Source: Acidobacterium sp. S8 (GTDB lineage Bacteria; Acidobacteriota; Terriglobia; Terriglobales; Acidobacteriaceae). Taken from it: DNA of 64,000 bases. Location: NCBI RefSeq assembly GCF_009765985.1, contig NZ_LMUM01000034.1, positions 698,910 to 762,909 of the forward strand, in the 5' to 3' direction. Positions 57,941-64,000 of this stretch are shown here, piece by piece (position 1 is the stretch's first letter; each line of letters starts with the position of its first letter). The notes beneath the pieces were generated by a model. It saw only the letters and a list, made by a program, of their open reading frames with translations. It had not been told where the DNA came from and searched no databases. The translations under genes were made by a program, and so were the position numbers.

Positions 57941-60900
57941 TTAGAAGCTGAAGCGCGCTCCAAATTCACCGGTGAAGGATTGCGGAGTTACAGTGCTGCT
58001 GGGTGTGATGAAGTTCGTTGGTTTCAGGAAGGATGACGGATCGGTCGCATCGAGCGAATTGATGTTGCTCTGAAGGTTCGGTCCGAAGTTAGCGCGGTTC
58101 GTAAGATCGAAGCTCTGGAAGAAAAGATTGACGTTGTATCTTTCTCCGAAGGTGATCGTCTTGCCGATTCTGGCATCGAGTTCTACGAAGGTCTGGCCGC
58201 CGGTTGTGTCGTAGGAAACCTCCTCGCAGGTTCCGGCTGAGAGGCAATTCTTGTAGAAAGTGCCGCTATACGCACTGCCGTCGGCGTTGAAGAGCGCAGT
58301 GAGCGAGCCGAAGTCATTCATCTTTCCGCCCTTGGGGATAATGGCGTGAGCGTTGCCGCGGCCACTTCCCACACCCCATATGTCGCTGCTAGAGAATACG
58401 TCCACGGGACGGCCCGAGCCGATCTGGAACAGCGGCGAAATGTCGATCTTCCAGGGAAGAGAGATAGTCGCCGAAGCGGTGAGGTGGTGGGTTTCGTCAT
58501 TTGGCGAGCGCCCATAGTCCTGGCGGCGGAATTGGCCAAGGAATGGATTCGTAGCAGTGTTACGGAAAGATGCCGCCGCACCCTCGAAAGCCAGGCTCTT
58601 CGACCAGGTGTAATTTGCAGTGCCTGTGATGCGCTTCCACATTTGCTGACGATAGCTCAGGTTGAGGGCGTCATAGTAGGAACGACCAATCGATTCTTCG
58701 TCAGCAATGCGGCCGAGTACCGGGACGCCGGCTGCGGTGAAAGCTGCGGAGAAGGGACGGGAGCCGTCGCTGTAGTAGCGGAGCGGGTTGATGTTGACGG
58801 TCTTGTCTTCATGAAGGCTACGCACCTGCACATATTCGACTTCCACTACAGAATGCACGTTTGGTGCGGCCTGCAAGCCAAAGTTGATCTGCTGCGTGTA
58901 GGGATTGCGGTAGTGGGGATCCATGAGTCGTCCGGTAGATCCCGGAGCCAGATCGTGCGTTGCAGGAGGAATGACTGGCATGGGATCGACTCCATACCGC
59001 CAGTTGCTCAGGACGATATCTGTACCAGGTACTGTGTTTCCACTGGAGCAGGTGGTGTCGCCGGGACCATTGCAGGAGATGCTGAAGGTATTGGCGAAGA
59101 CCAGATTATTTGCCTGCTGAATCATGAACAGCGGAATGTTTTCGAACGTCTGGCCATAGTAAAGGCCATAACCTCCGCGAACGACGACGCGAGCGTTGCC
59201 GAATACGTCGTAGGCGAAGCCGATGCGCGGGCTGATATCGAGATTGTCATTGCTGGGCAACCCCGTATAGGTACCGCCGATGTTGGCCAGGTTAGGAACA
59301 TAGCCGCTGAGGAAATTAATGGGGTTGCCCGCAGCGGGAACAGTTGGAACGCCGGTTGCTGCTGCGGCGATCAATTGCTGTACGGTGCGGCTGTTCTTCT
59401 GCTTGTCGATGCCGTAGGTATCGATGTCGCGGTCATAACGAATGCCGAGGTTCAGAAGCAGTCGGGGAGTCACCTTCCAATCGTCCTGAACGAAGAGGCC
59501 GAGCATCTTCGGAGAGAGGTTGAAGGATGGATCGCCCGATGTTCCCGTCATGGCCTGCACCAGGCCCGGCGTGGCAAAGCCCTGAGGATACTTGCCGGGG
59601 CTTCCAAGGATGTTGGAGGGCGTGTCGAAGAAGTCGAATTCAGGAGTCGGGTTGTTCTCGAAGAATCCGCCGACCTGAGGTTCGTAGATGAAGTCCACAC
59701 CAGCGCGCAGCGTGTGGGCACCGTGTGTCCAGGAGAAGTCATCGCGGAACTGGAACTTGTGCTGGCTCGATTTCTGCGGGACGTTGGCGTTGGTGCCGAA
59801 GCTGGTGCCGTCTGGGAAGGTGATCAGAGGCGTCTGCGTCGTGGTGTTGATGAGGTTGTTCCAATACTGGAAGCCAGCAGTGAAGTTATTGACAATGCTC
59901 GACGACAGAATGGAGTTCAACGTGAAGTTGGTGAGGATCAGATCGTTGATCGTGTAGTTGCCTTCTGACAAGTCGTTCTGCGAGGTCGACTGATCGTTGT
60001 TGCTTTTGTTGTCCTGCGCGGTGTAACTGAAGAAAGCTCTTTCGTTCGGACTGAAGGTGTGATCGATGCGACCGTTGTAGCGCTTGTCGTCATACGGGGT
60101 GGGAATTGTGTGAGAGACCTGCGGGCCGGGAGAGAAAGCTCCACTGCTGGCTGCAAGTGCAAGTTCGTTATATGAATCGGGGTTGACGGAGATGCTGGAG
60201 CGCTCGCGCAGACCTTCGTAGGCGAAGAAGCCGAAGTCCTTATCTTTGCGAATGGGACCGCCAAACGATCCGCCGTATTGCTGACGGCTGTAGTCGGGCT
60301 TTGACTGATCACCCTGTTCAGCAAAGTAGTTGTTGGTCTGGAAGGTCTGGGTGCGGAAGAAGCCATAGAGTGATCCGTGGAACTTGTTGGTGCCGGATTT
60401 GGTGATCACATTCAGTGCTGCGCCTTCGCTCTTGCCGTTTGCGGCAGAGAAGCGGTTCGGGCTGATATTGAACTCCTGCACAGCTTCGAGGGGCAACTGC
60501 ATGACGGCGCCGCCGACGGTGTTGTCCTTATTATCGATGCCGTTGACGGTGGTATTGGTATTGCGGCCGGAAGAGCCATTCACGGCATAGACGGCATAGC
60601 GGTTCTTGGTCGGGTCATAGCTATCGACCATTTTGACGCCGGGAGCGAGGATGGCCAGATTAGCAAAGTCGCGACCGTTGAGAGGCAGATCTTCAATCTG
60701 CTTGGTGCTGACCGTTGTCGAGACGTCAGTCTTCTCTGTATCGACAAGCTGACTGTTTGCCGTAACTTCGACGGTCTGGGAGACCTGTCCTGTCGTCATC
60801 GGCACATTGATGGTTGCTGTCGCGCCGACCAGCACCTGCAAGCCCTTTACTTGTGCCGAACTGAAGCCGCTGGCTTCCACCTGAAGCTGATATGCGCCGG

Positions 60901-61150
60901 GCGAGAGCAGGTCGAAGCGATATTCGCCGGTCCCGCTTGTCACCGTCCTGCGTTCGGCGTTAGTGGCCGTGTTGGTGACGGTTACGGCAGCATTGGGAAC
61001 TGCTGCACCGGTGGGATCGGTGACCACTCCTGAGATATTGCCGCTGGCGGTTGCCTGGGCGAGCAGTGTTTGCCGTCCCGATAAAATCGCCGTAGATAGT
61101 AAGCAGATGTAAAGAAAAGGACGCAAAAGCGCCCCGCGCGTCATAGCCAT
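57941..61150 (-). CDS. Oar-like TonB-dependent receptor/carboxypeptidase-regulatory-like outer membrane protein
   Basis: ASGNISGVVTDPTGAAVPNAAVTVTNTATNAERRTVTSGTGEYRFDLLSPGAYQLQVEASGF...; DLPLNGRDFANLAILAPGV; barrel ending GEFGARFSF; start 61150 (MAMTRGALL) preferred over 61240. Confidence 0.92.
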   Translation of the reverse strand: MAMTRGALLRPFLYICLLSTAILSGRQTLLAQATASGNISGVVTDPTGAAVPNAAVTVTNTATNAERRTVTSGTGEYRFDLLSPGAYQLQVEASGFSSAQVKGLQVLVGATATINVPMTTGQVSQTVEVTANSQLVDTEKTDVSTTVSTKQIEDLPLNGRDFANLAILAPGVKMVDSYDPTKNRYAVYAVNGSSGRNTNTTVNGIDNKDNTVGGAVMQLPLEAVQEFNISPNRFSAANGKSEGAALNVITKSGTNKFHGSLYGFFRTQTFQTNNYFAEQGDQSKPDYSRQQYGGSFGGPIRKDKDFGFFAYEGLRERSSISVNPDSYNELALAASSGAFSPGPQVSHTIPTPYDDKRYNGRIDHTFSPNERAFFSYTAQDNKSNNDQSTSQNDLSEGNYTINDLILTNFTLNSILSSSIVNNFTAGFQYWNNLINTTTQTPLITFPDGTSFGTNANVPQKSSQHKFQFRDDFSWTHGAHTLRAGVDFIYEPQVGGFFENNPTPEFDFFDTPSNILGSPGKYPQGFATPGLVQAMTGTSGDPSFNLSPKMLGLFVQDDWKVTPRLLLNLGIRYDRDIDTYGIDKQKNSRTVQQLIAAAATGVPTVPAAGNPINFLSGYVPNLANIGGTYTGLPSNDNLDISPRIGFAYDVFGNARVVVRGGYGLYYGQTFENIPLFMIQQANNLVFANTFSISCNGPGDTTCSSGNTVPGTDIVLSNWRYGVDPMPVIPPATHDLAPGSTGRLMDPHYRNPYTQQINFGLQAAPNVHSVVEVEYVQVRSLHEDKTVNINPLRYYSDGSRPFSAAFTAAGVPVLGRIADEESIGRSYYDALNLSYRQQMWKRITGTANYTWSKSLAFEGAAASFRNTATNPFLGQFRRQDYGRSPNDETHHLTASATISLPWKIDISPLFQIGSGRPVDVFSSSDIWGVGSGRGNAHAIIPKGGKMNDFGSLTALFNADGSAYSGTFYKNCLSAGTCEEVSYDTTGGQTFVELDARIGKTITFGERYNVNLFFQSFDLTNRANFGPNLQSNINSLDATDPSSFLKPTNFITPSSTVTPQSFTGEFGARFSF

Positions 61151-61389
61151 AAACCACTCCTTCGGAAAAATGCAGCACAACAACCGGCCAAAACTGGACG
61201 ACCGAAAAACCTCTCTCCGCATGAAAATGCAGATTGTCACAAGTTCATGACCGGAGGATTGTCGAAGATACTAAACCGACAATGGGAATTGTCGATAGGA
61301 AAAAATGAAACGCCGCAGGCCCGCATAAATTCTGTTTATCAGCGATGGCAAGCGCCGAAACGAAAGCGATTTGTAACTTCGGCTGTATC

Positions 61390-62559
61390 TTATGCCAGCG
61401 CCAGCGTATACGCCTCATAGACGCTGTCGAATACCGAATCCCATGAAGCATTGAGCGCGACGGCCCGGGCGGCGGCACGCATCTGGTTGTGAGGCTCCGG
61501 ATCACCGATAAGGTGAAGGATGGTGTTGGCGAAGTTCTCATCGTCGGCGACGAAGCCGGTTTTGCCCTCCTCAACGATGTAGCGTGGGCCACCGTCGGGC
61601 GTAACGACGGCGGGAACACCGGAGGATAAGGCTTCGAGGACGACGTTGCCAAAGGTGTCAGTGTGGGAAGGAAAAACGAAGAGATCCATGTTCGCGTAGG
61701 CGGTGGAAAGCGCTTCGCCATGTAAGACGCCGGGAAATTCGGCGTTGGGCAAGTGCTGGCGCAGCCATGGTTCCTGTACACCGTGGCCGACGATGAGGAA
61801 GCGAAAATTGCTGATCCCCGCCGCCAGCAATTGCTCGCGGATGCGGACGAGCAGGGCGACATTCTTTTCGACGGACAGCCGACCGACGAAGCCGAGGACA
61901 AATGCCGTGTCGTCCGGCGTCCGGTTGCGAAACTGAGGTGAGAATTGCGTTGTGTTGATTCCTCTCTGCATCAGCTTGCAGGGGCGTCGTGTCACGTCCT
62001 CGAGCAGCTCGCAAAGCGCTTCATTCGGCGCAAAGAGCACGCGAGCCATGGAATAGAACTGTGCGCTGGCAAAGAGGCTGGAGCGTTCGATCTGTTCAGC
62101 CGCTAACATCGCTTGCCGCTCTGGCAAGACCTTGAGAAATTTCTGCGATCGCTTGGCAGCATATTCGTGAACATTTGTGTGCCAGGAGGCCACTAGAGGC
62201 AGGTGGTAATGGTTGGCCAGCGAGGCTCCGATCATGCCGAAATCGCTGGGTCCGGTGATGTGGATCAGGTCGGGGCGGAAGCTCCGCAGAGTTCGGGCGA
62301 TGAGAGGCAGATGACGGAAAAAAACAAGATCGAAACTCAGATCTTTTTCCAGGCCGAAGGAGAGCGGCCCGCGCGAAAGCTCGAGAGTTGTCAGTGCGCC
62401 TTCTGTTTGCAGGCGATCTGCGCGTCTACCGGCGCGAACACACAAAAACGGCAGGTTGCGCCGCCGGACAAAGGCCTCAAATTCCCGGCTGGTATGGGCC
62501 ACGCCGTTGATCTCGTGGAACGAATCGGGAAAATACGCAACGCGAGGCGGGAAGGACAT
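61390..62559 (-). CDS. Glycosyltransferase (GT4-like)
   Basis: RVAYFPDSFHEINGVAHTSREFEAFVRRR...FVLGFVGRLSVEKNVALLVRI...FPSHTDTFGNVVLEALSSGVPAVVTPDGGPRYIVEEGKTGFV; start 62559. Confidence 0.92.
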   Translation of the reverse strand: MSFPPRVAYFPDSFHEINGVAHTSREFEAFVRRRNLPFLCVRAGRRADRLQTEGALTTLELSRGPLSFGLEKDLSFDLVFFRHLPLIARTLRSFRPDLIHITGPSDFGMIGASLANHYHLPLVASWHTNVHEYAAKRSQKFLKVLPERQAMLAAEQIERSSLFASAQFYSMARVLFAPNEALCELLEDVTRRPCKLMQRGINTTQFSPQFRNRTPDDTAFVLGFVGRLSVEKNVALLVRIREQLLAAGISNFRFLIVGHGVQEPWLRQHLPNAEFPGVLHGEALSTAYANMDLFVFPSHTDTFGNVVLEALSSGVPAVVTPDGGPRYIVEEGKTGFVADDENFANTILHLIGDPEPHNQMRAAARAVALNASWDSVFDSVYEAYTLALA

Positions 62560-62730
62560 ACAAAGGGAGTGTAAATGTCCTTTGCTGGTCTTTTGAGAAA
62601 AACGGCTGTCCATCTTGCGGCGAAGGGTGCTGGCGCGAGCATGACAACTGTCATCTCCGTTTGCTGACAAAGCATACTGCTGCCGCTCAGTGGTCTGATG
62701 CGATGCTTGTGGTGTCAGAGAGAGGGTTTT

Positions 62731-62904
62731 ATGAACAACATTCCTGCGCACACGCCATGGCATAAAGAAAAAGACTGCGACTCGTTCACCACTATCGTAA
62801 ACAGGCTGGGCATGGCGCTTTTCATTCTTGGGATATTCGTTCCCGGAGCGCATTCGCTCATGATGGTGGGCATGGCGTTGATCGCTATCTCATACATCTG
62901 GTAA
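62731..62904 (+). CDS. Small membrane protein of unknown function
   Basis: MNNIPAHTPWHKEKDCDSFTTIVNRLGMALFILGIFVPGAHSLMMVGMALIAISYIW; hydrophobic C-terminal half. Confidence 0.5.
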   Translation: MNNIPAHTPWHKEKDCDSFTTIVNRLGMALFILGIFVPGAHSLMMVGMALIAISYIW

Positions 62905-62912
62905 GGACAGTT

Positions 62913-63818
62913 CTACGGGCTTTCTTCGGCTGCAATGCGGTTGATGACGCGTTGCACGAATACGGCGTGGAAGTTAACGTGACGGGCCAGGTCGGGCACA
63001 AACTCGGTGATGAAGTTGCCGATGGGATCAGTGGCGAGGGCGGTTCCATAGCGGGCGCTGGCGGCCGCCCAGCCTGTGTCACGATAAGGAACATAAGCAT
63101 CGCCAACGGCTTCTTCAAATATTCCGCCTACGACGGTAGCGTAGTTGAACATGCCCTCGCCATCATCTCCCTGCGTCCACGCGATCTGATAAATACAGTG
63201 CGCGATGCGGCGCGTGTATGAAGCATTGGGCATGCGATGGTAGTGCGGATCCTGGTGCGCGATCGCCGGGATGAGGAATGTTCCGAAGAATTCGTTGGTC
63301 ATGTCCTGCGTGAATGACACGCCGGAGAGTTTTGCCCATCCTTCCATGCCGGGTCCATAGGCCGAGTGAGAATCGGATGCCACGGAAATGGCGGAAATAC
63401 CACCGATGGTAAGCAAGTTGAACGGATCGAAGACATCCTTGGTGGCGAGGATGGCCTTCTGGCGAGGCGTCATGGGATGCGCCTCGGCATTGTCAATGAA
63501 TTTCTGGAATGGATTGTAATTTGGTCCGCAACTCATTTGTGGAGATGCCGCGGACTTCGACTGCATATCTTTGCAAGTGGGCAGCGAGGATGGAATCACG
63601 ATTGGTGGTGTTGGAGGCTGATTCTCAGACGCGGCTGGGGGGAAGCTCTGGCTCTCAGGGGTCGCGCCTGAGGCGAATTCTATAGCGGGGAGAGGTGCAT
63701 CCGGCAGCGTCTGCTGTCCATAGACAGAACGCGATGGCATGGCGACAACGAAGATTACGGTCCAACGAAATGTTTTAAGAAGGACCGTTATGTCCAATAG
63801 AGCGCGCAATCGCCGCAT
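62913..63818 (-). CDS. Secreted/outer-membrane-like protein of unknown function
   Basis: Signal-like N-terminus, then QQTLPDAPLP...FQKFIDNAEAHPMTPRQKAILATKDVFDPFNLLTIGGISAISVASDSHSAYGPGMEGWAKLSG; start 63818 chosen. Confidence 0.7.
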   Translation of the reverse strand: MRRLRALLDITVLLKTFRWTVIFVVAMPSRSVYGQQTLPDAPLPAIEFASGATPESQSFPPAASENQPPTPPIVIPSSLPTCKDMQSKSAASPQMSCGPNYNPFQKFIDNAEAHPMTPRQKAILATKDVFDPFNLLTIGGISAISVASDSHSAYGPGMEGWAKLSGVSFTQDMTNEFFGTFLIPAIAHQDPHYHRMPNASYTRRIAHCIYQIAWTQGDDGEGMFNYATVVGGIFEEAVGDAYVPYRDTGWAAASARYGTALATDPIGNFITEFVPDLARHVNFHAVFVQRVINRIAAEESP

Positions 63819-63873
63819 ATTGTGTTGGACGCAGGACGAGCCTGTTTTTCTGCCGGGAGATCCATGTTCAAGG

Positions 63874-64000
63874 CTAATCCGAGCGATGGCGGCGGAAAAA
63901 TTTGTCGCGTACATCGGGCCAGAACTCCGACCACAGATCGCCGCCTGCTTCGCCGAGCAGTGAGAATCCCCATGTTTCCATGACGACGGTGCCGTTCGCG
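63874..64000 (-). CDS. 3' end of a CDS truncated by the window edge, unknown product
   Basis: Reverse-strand frame ...ANGTVVMETWGFSLLGEAGGDLWSEFWPDVRDKFFRRHRSD*. Confidence 0.4.
   Translation of the reverse strand, partial: ANGTVVMETWGFSLLGEAGGDLWSEFWPDVRDKFFRRHRSD

Noticed and set aside
58346-59968. 540-aa plus-strand ORF opposite the Oar-like gene
   Set aside because: Antisense shadow of a well-supported TonB-receptor-like CDS; no domain or plausible start context.

Overview
The window looks like an acidobacterial (Terriglobia-type) chromosome segment. I infer the lineage from gene content and style (Oar-like TonB receptors, ADOP-type permeases); it was not tested. About 50 CDSs are supportable. 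Housekeeping genes include aroB (partial), ubiE/menG, rsmB, fmt, def, aroC, a surA-like gene, an S41 protease, sucCD, trpD, trpS, scpA, pit, scpB, rluB-like and maf. Accessory genes include a CDF transporter, OsmC, a PASTA-only protein, EVE and HD/OB proteins, two ADOP permeases, three Oar-like beta-barrel proteins plus one shorter TonB receptor, DUF1254, DinB, a GH9 cellulase, an isoaspartyl peptidase, an FAD oxygenase, FmdE and a glycosyltransferase. The main leads are: (1) a multi-cysteine radical SAM protein (41376-43466) whose cysteine architecture resembles tetraether/membrane-spanning lipid synthases, making it a candidate for acidobacterial iso-diabolic acid synthesis; (2) a RAYT (Y1/HUH) gene flanked by REP palindromes of a family scattered through the window; (3) REP palindromes captured in frame inside the scpA coding sequence; (4) a scrambled IS110 remnant with its N- and C-terminal parts on opposite strands; (5) a small secreted Cys/His-rich protein next to a TonB receptor. 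I saw no CRISPR array, rRNA or convincing tRNA. All family assignments come from reading motifs, not from database searches.
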